Shown one piece after another: positions 8,486-15,845 of a DNA stretch of 30,403 nt. A model generated the notes under the pieces. It saw nothing but the letters and a program-made list of their open reading frames with translations, ran no database searches and had not been told where the DNA came from. Origin of the DNA: Bacteroidaceae bacterium (GTDB taxonomy: Bacteria; Bacteroidota; Bacteroidia; Bacteroidales; Bacteroidaceae). The position numbers were made by a program, and so were the translations under genes. The stretch spans positions 1 through 30,403 of the forward strand of contig JAGBPB010000088.1 in assembly GCA_017633615.1 (NCBI GenBank), in the 5' to 3' direction. The first letter of the stretch is position 1. Every line of letters begins with the position of its first letter.

Positions 8486-10364
8486 AGACGATAGTGCCGT
8501 TTTCTATTTTCAGTATGCCCTCGTCGGTCAGGAAACGGAGGACTGTGTCGATTTTACCTTTGGGGTATGGCAGTGAATAGACTTCACGCGGGTCGGACAG
8601 CTGCCCTATGCATTCGAGGAGGGAACCGGCTATCACGGACTTCTCTGCCCGGGTCATGTCGGCGGAGACCTTTTCAAGACAGAGATCGCAGCATCCGCAG
8701 GGCTTTTTCTGCTTCTCTCCGAAGTATCTGAGCATTATGGCGCTGCGGCATCCGGTGGTACGGGTAACGTACTCCATCATGGCTCCTATACGCTCCTTGA
8801 ACTCCTCCCGGCGGGTACTATAGACTTCTGGGTCGAACCGGAGCATATTGGCGTCAACGCGTGCCCTGGTCCATGTTATGAGCGGAGTCTTGCGCTCGGG
8901 GATATATCGGACCACTCCCTGGCTCTGCAGGTTGGTGAGAATGGTATAGAGTGTATGCCTGTCGGTGTCTGTCAGGGTGCAGATGTACTGCTCGTCAATG
9001 AAGGAGTAGTCGGTGAAGATTCCGCTGTAATGGCGCAGGATTACATTCATGACCTGTTCGGTGAGACGGTCCTGGTGAATGTGGTAAAGTTCGTCACGGG
9101 AAGCGGTGAAAAGCAGCTTGGCGGAGAATTCAGTCTCCTCGGAGTAGTCTATGTAGCCAAGGCGGGTGAGGATGCGCAGGGCGCTGTCAGTAGGTATGGC
9201 CGGAAGCGAGAAATGCCGGCAGAACTCGCCGAGCGAGAAGGCGAAAGAGCAGCCTTGGCCGTCACCGACTGCCATCTCATGCCAGAAGGCCATCTTTTCA
9301 TATACATCCCTGATGAACTGCTCTCCGGGGAAATTGTCCGAGATACGTTTGGCTATGCTTCTTTTGTCACCGGGTGAGTGGAGCAGGACCGCGTATGAGC
9401 GTTTACCGTCGCGTCCGGCACGCCCGGCCTCCTGGAAATAGGCCTCGATGGAGTTGGGGATATCCATGTGTATCACACTTCTCACATCGGGCTTGTCTAT
9501 GCCCATGCCGAAAGCGTTGGTGGCCACTACAATGCGGTAACGACCTTCGGTCCAGGCCTTCTGGCGCTCGTCCTTGAGCAGAGGGTCGATGCCGGCGTGG
9601 TAGAATACCGAGGGTATGCCGTTGGCGTTCAGCCAGTCGGCAACCTCCTTGGTCTCCCGCCTGTTCTTGACATAGACTATCCCGGAACCGGGAACCTTGT
9701 CGAGGATATGCTTGAGTTCATCGAACTTGTTCTCCGTGGACCGGACCACGTATGAGAGATTCTCACGGAGGAAACTCATCCTGATGACATTCTTCTGCGC
9801 GAAACCTAACTTGTCCTGTATGTCATCGGTCACGCGGGGGGTGGCAGTGGCTGTGAGAGCCAGCACGGGCACTCCCGGAAGCATCCTGCGGATGTCGGCT
9901 ATCTGGAGGTATGAAGGGCGGAAATCATAGCCCCATTGCGATATGCAGTGGGATTCATCGACAGTGATGAGGTTTATCTTGAGATGGCTGAGCTTGGTCC
10001 TGAAGAGTTCCGACGAGAGCCGTTCGGGTGAGACATAGAGGAACTTGTAACCGCCGAACATGCAGTTCTCCATGACTGTGATTATCTCCTCCCGGCTCAT
10101 GCCGGTCTGGATGGAAGCGGCCTTGATGCCGTTGTTCCTGAGTACGCGCACCTGGTCCTTCATCAGGGCGATGAGCGGGGAGATGACAAGGCATACCCCT
10201 TCCTTGGAGAGAGCCGGAACCTGGAACGTGATGCTCTTTCCGCCTCCTGTGGGCATCAGTCCAAGTGTGTCCCGGCCGCTGCCTATGCTTTCTATAATCT
10301 CTTCCTGAACACCGCGGACACTGTCATAGCCCCAATAGTGTTTCAGTATCTCGCGGTATGTCAT
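8451..10364 (-). CDS. recQ: ATP-dependent DNA helicase RecQ
   Basis: This 637-aa 3'-5' helicase shows motif I LMPTGGGKS (about 36-44), motif II VDESHCISQWGYDFRP, motif III ALTATATP, motif V ATNAFGMGIDKPDV and motif VI QEAGRAGRDG. It is followed by the RecQ zinc-binding region with a cysteine cluster (CRS ... PCGCCDLC) and a C-terminal winged-helix-like tail. No HRDC domain is visible, and motif II is DESH rather than the usual DEAH. The ATG at 10364 is chosen because GAGAGGA stands just upstream; a GTG at 10379 overlapping the recJ stop is the alternative. It follows recJ, with which RecQ cooperates in end resection in the RecF pathway. Confidence 0.93.
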   Translation of the reverse strand: MTYREILKHYWGYDSVRGVQEEIIESIGSGRDTLGLMPTGGGKSITFQVPALSKEGVCLVISPLIALMKDQVRVLRNNGIKAASIQTGMSREEIITVMENCMFGGYKFLYVSPERLSSELFRTKLSHLKINLITVDESHCISQWGYDFRPSYLQIADIRRMLPGVPVLALTATATPRVTDDIQDKLGFAQKNVIRMSFLRENLSYVVRSTENKFDELKHILDKVPGSGIVYVKNRRETKEVADWLNANGIPSVFYHAGIDPLLKDERQKAWTEGRYRIVVATNAFGMGIDKPDVRSVIHMDIPNSIEAYFQEAGRAGRDGKRSYAVLLHSPGDKRSIAKRISDNFPGEQFIRDVYEKMAFWHEMAVGDGQGCSFAFSLGEFCRHFSLPAIPTDSALRILTRLGYIDYSEETEFSAKLLFTASRDELYHIHQDRLTEQVMNVILRHYSGIFTDYSFIDEQYICTLTDTDRHTLYTILTNLQSQGVVRYIPERKTPLITWTRARVDANMLRFDPEVYSTRREEFKERIGAMMEYVTRTTGCRSAIMLRYFGEKQKKPCGCCDLCLEKVSADMTRAEKSVIAGSLLECIGQLSDPREVYSLPYPKGKIDTVLRFLTDEGILKIENGTIVYDDKNRKDKRA

Positions 10365-10375
10365 AGCCTGTCCTC

Positions 10376-12109
10376 TCACGCTTTGGTATCAGGCTGGTTG
10401 GGCTTGATGCTTTCTATCTGGAGCAGTATCTCCCCGGCTTTGAAGTTGTTTTCCTCGATGGTATAGCAGATATCGAACGAACGCTTGGTCTTGATGTAGT
10501 TCACATACTCGCTCTGACCGAAGGCTATTCCGTTCAGCGGATGTCCGCTCTTGCTGTCTATGAGCTCCAGCTTGATATGCTCGTGGCCGCGGCCCACGAC
10601 CTTGCTGGTGCCGTAGTCATAGACGTTCCTTGTCGAGAATACGGGCTTCTCATTGTCCGGACCGAATGGCTGGAATCTCTTGAGGTCCTTGAAGAACTTG
10701 GGGGTTATGTCCTTGAAGTCAAGTTCGGCGTCGATGTCGATGGTGGCTTCGGTCTGGTCGGGTTCAATGTGCCCTGCCACATACTCCTCGAAACGGCGTT
10801 TGAACTCCTCCACGTTCTCCACCCTGAGCGAAAGGCCGGCGGCGTATGTGTGTCCGCCGAAGTTTTCCAGAAGGTCCTTGCAGCTCTCTATGGCCTTATA
10901 GACATCGAATCCCGATACTGAACGGGCGGAGCCGGTGGCCAGGTTGCCGGTCTTGGTCAGGACTACTGCCGGCTTGTAGAACACCTCGGTCAGACGGGAG
11001 GCTACGATGCCTATCACACCCCGCTTCCAGTTCTCGTTGTAGAGGACTATGGAGTGCATGTTCCCGCCGTGCTGGAGACTTGTCACAATGTCATTGGCCT
11101 CCTCGGTAATCTCCTTGTCGTCCTTCTTGCGGTCATCGTTCTCCTGGTCTATGCGTGCCGCCAGTTCAAGCGCATGCTGATAGTCCTTCTCCACAAGCAG
11201 GTCAACAGCCTTCTTGCCGCTGCTCATGCGCCCTGCAGCATTGAGACGGGGACCTATCTTGAATACAATATCGTTAATGTTCAACGTCTTGTCACCCAGC
11301 TTGCAGACCTGTATTATGGCTTTCAGGCCGGTACAGGGATCGCTGTTGAGCTGTTCGAGTCCGTAGTGGGTCAGCACCCGGTTCTCGCCCATGATGGGCA
11401 CGATATCCGATGCCGTGCTCACGGCTACAAGGTCAAGGCTCGGCAACAGCTCGCTGAAAGGGATGCCGTTGTCCAGCGCGTATGCCTGCATGAGCTTGAA
11501 TCCCACACCGCAGCCTGACAGGTGCTTGAAAGGATATGTCGAGTCTAAACGCTTGGCGTTCAGTATGGCCACGGCCGGGGGCAGCTCGTCATCGGGTACA
11601 TGATGGTCACAGACTATGAAGTCTATGCCTTTCTCCTTGGCGTATGCTATCTCCTGGATGGCCTTGATGCCGCAGTCAAGCACAATGACAAGCTTGACAC
11701 CTGTCTCAAACGCGTAATCCACACCCTGTTCCGACACTCCGTAACCTTCGTTGTAGCGGTCCGGGATGTAGTAGTCCAGGTTGTCGTAATCCCTCTTGAG
11801 GAAATTATAGACCAATGCCACGGCTGTGGTACCGTCAACGTCATAATCGCCGTAAACCAGAATGCGCTCTCCGCGCTCAATCGCACTGTTGATACGTGCC
11901 ACCGCCTTGTCCATGTCGTCCATGAGCCGGGGGTCAAGCAGCTCGTTCAGCTGCGGATTGAAGAATTTCTGTACTTCGGCTTTACTTCTTATGCCTCTCT
12001 GGATGAGCAGTCGGCAGAGTACGGGACTGAGTCCCGTGGCCCTTGACAGCTCACTGGCTTCCTCGGAAAGCTCTTGTGTGGGAGGCTGATAGTTCCATCT
12101 GAAGTTCAT
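10376..12109 (-). CDS. recJ: Single-stranded-DNA-specific exonuclease RecJ
   Basis: This 577-aa 5'-3' exonuclease acts on single-stranded DNA in recombination and mismatch repair. DHH-family motifs are visible: VYGDYDVDGTTA (motif I), LDCGIKA (II), VCDHHVPDDE (III, with the namesake DHH), then SGCGVGFKL and PRLNAAGRM. The DHHA1 motif is GGHTYAAG, and a C-terminal OB-like region follows. Length is normal for Bacteroidota RecJ. It is the first gene of the six-gene operon ending at 4487 and has a promoter-like sequence at 12219-12250, which leaves a leader of about 100 nt. Confidence 0.95.
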   Translation of the reverse strand: MNFRWNYQPPTQELSEEASELSRATGLSPVLCRLLIQRGIRSKAEVQKFFNPQLNELLDPRLMDDMDKAVARINSAIERGERILVYGDYDVDGTTAVALVYNFLKRDYDNLDYYIPDRYNEGYGVSEQGVDYAFETGVKLVIVLDCGIKAIQEIAYAKEKGIDFIVCDHHVPDDELPPAVAILNAKRLDSTYPFKHLSGCGVGFKLMQAYALDNGIPFSELLPSLDLVAVSTASDIVPIMGENRVLTHYGLEQLNSDPCTGLKAIIQVCKLGDKTLNINDIVFKIGPRLNAAGRMSSGKKAVDLLVEKDYQHALELAARIDQENDDRKKDDKEITEEANDIVTSLQHGGNMHSIVLYNENWKRGVIGIVASRLTEVFYKPAVVLTKTGNLATGSARSVSGFDVYKAIESCKDLLENFGGHTYAAGLSLRVENVEEFKRRFEEYVAGHIEPDQTEATIDIDAELDFKDITPKFFKDLKRFQPFGPDNEKPVFSTRNVYDYGTSKVVGRGHEHIKLELIDSKSGHPLNGIAFGQSEYVNYIKTKRSFDICYTIEENNFKAGEILLQIESIKPNQPDTKA

Positions 12110-12218
12110 TATTTATGTTATTTTTTACTTTATTCATCTTGAGTGTAATATGTGGACTTTTCATGCTTCCGGAAACAGCAGGTCGGAAGCGGAGGGAAGT
12201 CCGGTTTGTTCCAAACTG

Positions 12219-12250
12219 CAAATATAGGTAACCGTTTTCTTTTTATCAAG
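12219..12250 (-). promoter_or_regulatory. Promoter of the recJ operon
   Basis: On the minus strand, -7 element TATATTTG (12219-12226) is preceded after 20 nt by CTTG (12247-12250), one mismatch from the -33 TTTG. It is the only good match upstream of recJ and would drive all six genes. Confidence 0.6.
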
Positions 12251-12318
12251 ATGTACGCGTCGGTATTTTATATTTATTAATTTCTATTATACATTCGAGG
12301 AAACGCGCTTGTCCGGAA

Positions 12319-12334
12319 CTGTCCGGTCGGACAG
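12319..12334. repeat. 16-bp inverted repeat between convergence of peptidase terminator and recJ promoter
   Basis: CTGTCCG-GT-CGGACAG is a perfect 7-bp inverted repeat around GT. It lies just beyond the peptidase gene terminator and about 70 bp upstream of the recJ -33 element. It could be an operator or a second hairpin backing up the terminator; nothing decides between them. Confidence 0.5.
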
Positions 12335-12338
12335 GTGC

Positions 12339-12378
12339 AAAAAAGAACGGCAGGAGCGTTTGGAACAGCCCCTGCCGT
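12339..12378 (-). terminator. Rho-independent terminator of the C1 peptidase gene
   Basis: On the minus strand an 8-bp GC-rich stem (12371-12378 with 12347-12354) is followed by a T-rich tract (complement of the A run at 12339-12344). It begins 25 bp past the stop codon at 12403. Confidence 0.85.
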
Positions 12379-12402
12379 CATGACAGTTTGCCTTTGGGCA
12401 GA

Positions 12403-13542
12403 TTACTTTATGCCGAGTTTCTTCCTGATGTCCTTGGGCAGTGCATCCTTGTGGACCAGGATGTTCATGGTCTTGTAGGCCACGTAAGCGTCGCTGGCAT
12501 ACCAGATGCCGTTGTTGCCGGCGGTGGTGTTCCAGGAGTTCTTGACCATGAAGTACTCCTTGCCGTTCTGGTCCTTGGCTATTCCGAATATCTGCATGCC
12601 GTGGTCATCGGTGGTCTCCCAGTTGTCATAACCTTCCTGGCGCAGCTCCTGGGTGATTTCCTTCTCCTCACCGGGTTCACGCAGTATCTTGTTCTCCTTG
12701 TCCTCATCGGTCGGGATTACACATATTGCCGGTTTGGAACGGAGGAATCCGGTCTCGGAGACATCGGCACCCCAGGCGAATGTGTAACCGGTCTTGATGG
12801 CGTTGTGCATCACCTCCATGAACTCGTCAAGCGGCAGGTTGTAGGAGAGCCCCCAGCGCCAGTTGTCCTGAATCTCAATCACGAACTGCTCGTAGAAAGG
12901 ATGATGGGTGTATGATGTCAGCGATACATAATCGTCCATATTCAGGCCGAGGGACTCAGCGTATGACTTGGGGGTGTATTCCTTGCCGTTGTAAGTGAAT
13001 TTCTCAGGGCACTCGCCTATGTAGGCATCATAGATTCCGGAGAATCCCTTCTGCCAGACATCGGTCAGTTTCTTGAGGCTTCCCTTGGCCAGTGCATCTA
13101 CATACGCCTTGGCCACGGCGGTGAGCTCGGTGTGGTTGATGCGGTCACTCTTGTACATGATACCGGGCATGACCTCCTGAGGAACCATTCCGTAGTTCTT
13201 CCAGCAATACACTACATCGTAGAAACTTCCGCCCTGTGCGAACTCTATGTCGCCGTGCAGGCGAACGGCGGCTTTGGCACGGTCCTCCATGGTCTTGTGA
13301 ACCACGAACATCTCGGCCAGGTCATGCTCTCCCTTGCCTAACCGGAGCAGTTCCGACTCGAAGAAACCGATTGATGAGAATGACCAGCAGGTTCCTGAGT
13401 TGGCCTGGTCCTTGACCGGGGTGATGGCGAGTGAATCGACTGTTGTGAACACATAGCCCTTGGGAGCGTCCTTTTTCTCGTCCTGGGCTGAAACACCTGC
13501 ACAGACCAGTGCAGACAAAGCGATAATGAATATCTTTTTCAT
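12403..13542 (-). CDS. Secreted C1-family cysteine peptidase (bleomycin hydrolase / aminopeptidase C-like)
   Basis: This 379-aa protein has a Sec signal peptide (MKKIFIIALSALVCAGVSA, cut before QDEKK), so it is periplasmic or exported. Papain-type catalytic residues are visible: Gln46 and Cys52 in KDQANSGTCWSF, His314 in DDHGMQIFG and Asn335 in VKNSWN. It resembles the aminopeptidase C/bleomycin hydrolase branch, whose members trim peptides from the N-terminus. Cytoplasmic relatives are longer; this exported form is typical of Bacteroidales and may help peptide feeding. It is monocistronic, with a strong promoter at 13578-13608 and a terminator at 12339-12378. Confidence 0.9.
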   Translation of the reverse strand: MKKIFIIALSALVCAGVSAQDEKKDAPKGYVFTTVDSLAITPVKDQANSGTCWSFSSIGFFESELLRLGKGEHDLAEMFVVHKTMEDRAKAAVRLHGDIEFAQGGSFYDVVYCWKNYGMVPQEVMPGIMYKSDRINHTELTAVAKAYVDALAKGSLKKLTDVWQKGFSGIYDAYIGECPEKFTYNGKEYTPKSYAESLGLNMDDYVSLTSYTHHPFYEQFVIEIQDNWRWGLSYNLPLDEFMEVMHNAIKTGYTFAWGADVSETGFLRSKPAICVIPTDEDKENKILREPGEEKEITQELRQEGYDNWETTDDHGMQIFGIAKDQNGKEYFMVKNSWNTTAGNNGIWYASDAYVAYKTMNILVHKDALPKDIRKKLGIK

Positions 13543-13577
13543 ACTTATTATTGATTGTTTTTTCTTTTTTGAGGTCC

Positions 13578-13608
13578 CAAAATTATTCTTTTTGTGCCAT
13601 TCGGCAAA
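13578..13608 (-). promoter_or_regulatory. Promoter of the C1 peptidase gene
   Basis: Minus strand: -7 element TAATTTTG (13578-13585) and -33 element TTTG (13605-13608) with a 19-nt spacer, a complete match to the Bacteroidota consensus. The leader is about 30 nt. Confidence 0.8.
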
Positions 13609-13651
13609 GCTTATAGCTTGAAAAACGTTATATTCGCGGCATATTTATCCT

Positions 13652-14764
13652 ATGGAACGAATGCTCTATTCCTCATATTCTGACTCTAAAATACATATAA
13701 GTACCTCAAGATGGCTATCTGACGGAGGTCAAGCCTTTCCGGAATCACTGGTGGCTGTGACGCTCGCAGATGCTCTGATGTCTTTTGACGACCAGCTCGG
13801 ACTGCTGCTGGAGAATGTCCGTAATTCTGTCTTGGCTGAGGGGACTCCTGTCCTGATCCGTTTCTTCCTGAGCGATCCGGCCAACCAGTCGGCCAGGCTT
13901 CGGGAACGCTGCCGTCTTGACTGTCCTGTGTCTGTTATAGGACAGGCTCCTCTTAACGGGACCAAGATTGCTGCAATGCTCTGGTGCAGGAAGGGGGCGG
14001 AACTGAGCCGTGTGGACGAAAGGATGCATAGGATTTCATGGATGGGCATGGATGAGTTCTGGTTCACAGGCGGAGTGTCCGGTTGTGAAGGGGCTTGCGG
14101 CCAGACGGTTTCATTGCTCAGCTGCCTTAGCTCAGAGCTTGAGGCACAGGGGCTTACTCTTGAGGCAAACTGTGTGCGCACCTGGCTTTTCGTGCAGAAT
14201 ATAGATGTGAATTACAAGGGGGTGGTCGATGGCCGGAATATTGTGTTTGACCGTCACGGACTCACTCCGGACAACCATTTCATTGCCAGCACAGGTATTG
14301 AGGGACGCACCGGGAATCATCTGAACAAGGTCATGCTTGACGCTGTTGCTGTCTCAGGACTCCGAGTCCCGGTGAAATATCTCTACGGGGAGAGTCACCT
14401 GAACCGGACTTCTCAATACGGCGTGCGCTTTGAACGAGGTTCTGTGGTGGAATATCCGGACCGCAGGCACGTTCTTATTTCAGGCACAGCCAGCATAGAC
14501 AATAAGGGTAAGATACTATATGAGGGTGATATCGTGCGTCAGACTGAACGTATGTTAGAGAATGTCGGGGTGCTGCTCGCGGAGGCAGGGTGCGGTTTCA
14601 GTCAGGTGGGTTACATGATTGTCTATCTGCGCGATACGGCTGATTATGCTGTCGTAGGCAGGATCTTTGACAACCGTTTTCCCGATTGTCCGCGCGTGAT
14701 GGTGCTTGCCCCTGTATGCCGTCCCGGATGGCTTGTGGAAATGGAGTGTTTAGCAATATATTAG
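13652..14764 (+). CDS. Two-domain Rid (YjgF) / chorismatase FkbO-Hyg5-like protein
   Basis: This 370-aa protein has no signal peptide. The C-terminal part (about 235-370) resembles the RidA/YjgF trimer fold: LISGTASIDNKGKI, MLENVGVLLAEAGCG, YMIVYLRDTADYAVV and the closing PGWLVEMEC. The N-terminal part (about 1-200) keeps a degenerate copy of this layout (VLIRFFLSDPANQ). This two-domain form matches proteins related to FkbO/Hyg5 chorismatases, but chorismate cleavage cannot be claimed without the active-site residues being aligned. Alternatives are an imine deaminase or a non-enzymatic Rid protein. It ends 5 nt before the asparaginase start, so the two are translated from one message. Imine or ammonia handling next to asparaginase would make sense, but that is inference. 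Confidence 0.7.
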   Translation: MERMLYSSYSDSKIHISTSRWLSDGGQAFPESLVAVTLADALMSFDDQLGLLLENVRNSVLAEGTPVLIRFFLSDPANQSARLRERCRLDCPVSVIGQAPLNGTKIAAMLWCRKGAELSRVDERMHRISWMGMDEFWFTGGVSGCEGACGQTVSLLSCLSSELEAQGLTLEANCVRTWLFVQNIDVNYKGVVDGRNIVFDRHGLTPDNHFIASTGIEGRTGNHLNKVMLDAVAVSGLRVPVKYLYGESHLNRTSQYGVRFERGSVVEYPDRRHVLISGTASIDNKGKILYEGDIVRQTERMLENVGVLLAEAGCGFSQVGYMIVYLRDTADYAVVGRIFDNRFPDCPRVMVLAPVCRPGWLVEMECLAIY

Positions 14765-14769
14765 TGATT

Positions 14770-15798
14770 ATGGAGTACAGAGGCTCATCGGTCCTGCTAA
14801 TCTACACGGGAGGTACCATAGGGATGAAGGAGGACAGCACCGGTGCGCTTACCCCTTTTGACTTTGACGGGCTTATGGAGTCTGTGCCGGAACTGGGCAA
14901 GTTCACCTGCAGGATTGACCATTGCACTTTCTCGCCACTGATTGACTCGTCGGATGTGGAGCCCTCGCTTTGGGTCCGTCTGGCTGAGATTATCCGTGAC
15001 AGCTACGATGCCTATGACGGTTTTGTCATACTGCACGGAACAGACACTATGGCTTATTCGGCTTCGGCGCTCAGCTTCATGCTGGAGAACCTTTCCAAAC
15101 CTGTAATCTTTACCGGCAGTCAGCTTCCTGTGGGCCGTCCCCGTACCGACGGCAAGGAGAACCTCATTTCTTCGGTGGAGATAGCGGTAGCTAAGAATCC
15201 TGACGGGAGCGCGGTCGTGCCGGAGGTCTGCATATTCTTCAATTCCCAGCTCCTGCGCGGAAACCGCAGCACCAAGGCTGATTCCACATCGTTCCATGCT
15301 TTCCGCTCGCCCAACTACCCCCCGCTGGCAACTGCAGGGATAGATATCGTCTATAATCATAAGCATATACTGCGCCCATCATCGGCACAGTTCGGTATTC
15401 GGACCACGCTTGATACGCGTGTGTCAATCCTGAAGGTTCATCCCGGAATCACGCCGCAGGTTGTGCGGGATATCCTTTTAGGCTCCGATACCCGTGCCGT
15501 CATAATCGAGACCTACGGTTCCGGCAACGCCATCTCAAAGGACTGGTTTGTGGATATAGTGCGTGAGTCATCGGCCATGGGCAAGATCCTGCTCAACGTG
15601 ACGCAATGCCTTGCAGGAACAGTCAATATGGACCTGTACGCCACAGGCCGCACCCTGCGTGATGCGGGCGTAGTGTCAGGCCAGGACCTCACGACCGAGG
15701 CTGCCTTAGCCAAACTCTTCTGCCTCATGGGCTCCACCTCCGACAATACCACAGTCAAGCATAATCTGGAACTGAATCTCCGTGGGGAGATTGCATGA
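14770..15798 (+). CDS. ansA: Type I (cytoplasmic) L-asparaginase
   Basis: This 342-aa enzyme hydrolyses L-asparagine to aspartate and ammonia. The first catalytic threonine lies in LIYTGGTIGM (about residues 8-17), the second in LHGTDTMAYSASALSF, and the family segment VIFTGSQLPVG follows. There is no signal peptide, which fits the type I (AnsA) rather than the exported type II enzyme. An in-frame upstream extension to 14686 would overlap the previous gene heavily. The ATG at 14770, 5 nt after the preceding stop, gives the correct distance to the TGGT motif and is preferred. Confidence 0.93.
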   Translation: MEYRGSSVLLIYTGGTIGMKEDSTGALTPFDFDGLMESVPELGKFTCRIDHCTFSPLIDSSDVEPSLWVRLAEIIRDSYDAYDGFVILHGTDTMAYSASALSFMLENLSKPVIFTGSQLPVGRPRTDGKENLISSVEIAVAKNPDGSAVVPEVCIFFNSQLLRGNRSTKADSTSFHAFRSPNYPPLATAGIDIVYNHKHILRPSSAQFGIRTTLDTRVSILKVHPGITPQVVRDILLGSDTRAVIIETYGSGNAISKDWFVDIVRESSAMGKILLNVTQCLAGTVNMDLYATGRTLRDAGVVSGQDLTTEAALAKLFCLMGSTSDNTTVKHNLELNLRGEIA

Positions 15799-15820
15799 TT
15801 TGTAATAATCACTACTTTTG
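15791..15820 (+). promoter_or_regulatory. Promoter of the lectin-like surface protein gene
   Basis: The -7 element is TACTTTTG (15813-15820). A TTG (15791-15793) lies 19 nt upstream as a partial -33. It overlaps the end of the asparaginase gene and leaves a leader of about 20 nt before the ATG at 15846. Confidence 0.55.
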
Positions 15821-15845
15821 CATAATGTAAATTGAAGTAACTATT

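Noticed and set aside
14686..14769. Upstream in-frame extension of asparaginase
   Set aside because: It would overlap the previous gene by about 80 nt and put 28 unrelated residues before the conserved first strand; the ATG at 14770 fits the family.
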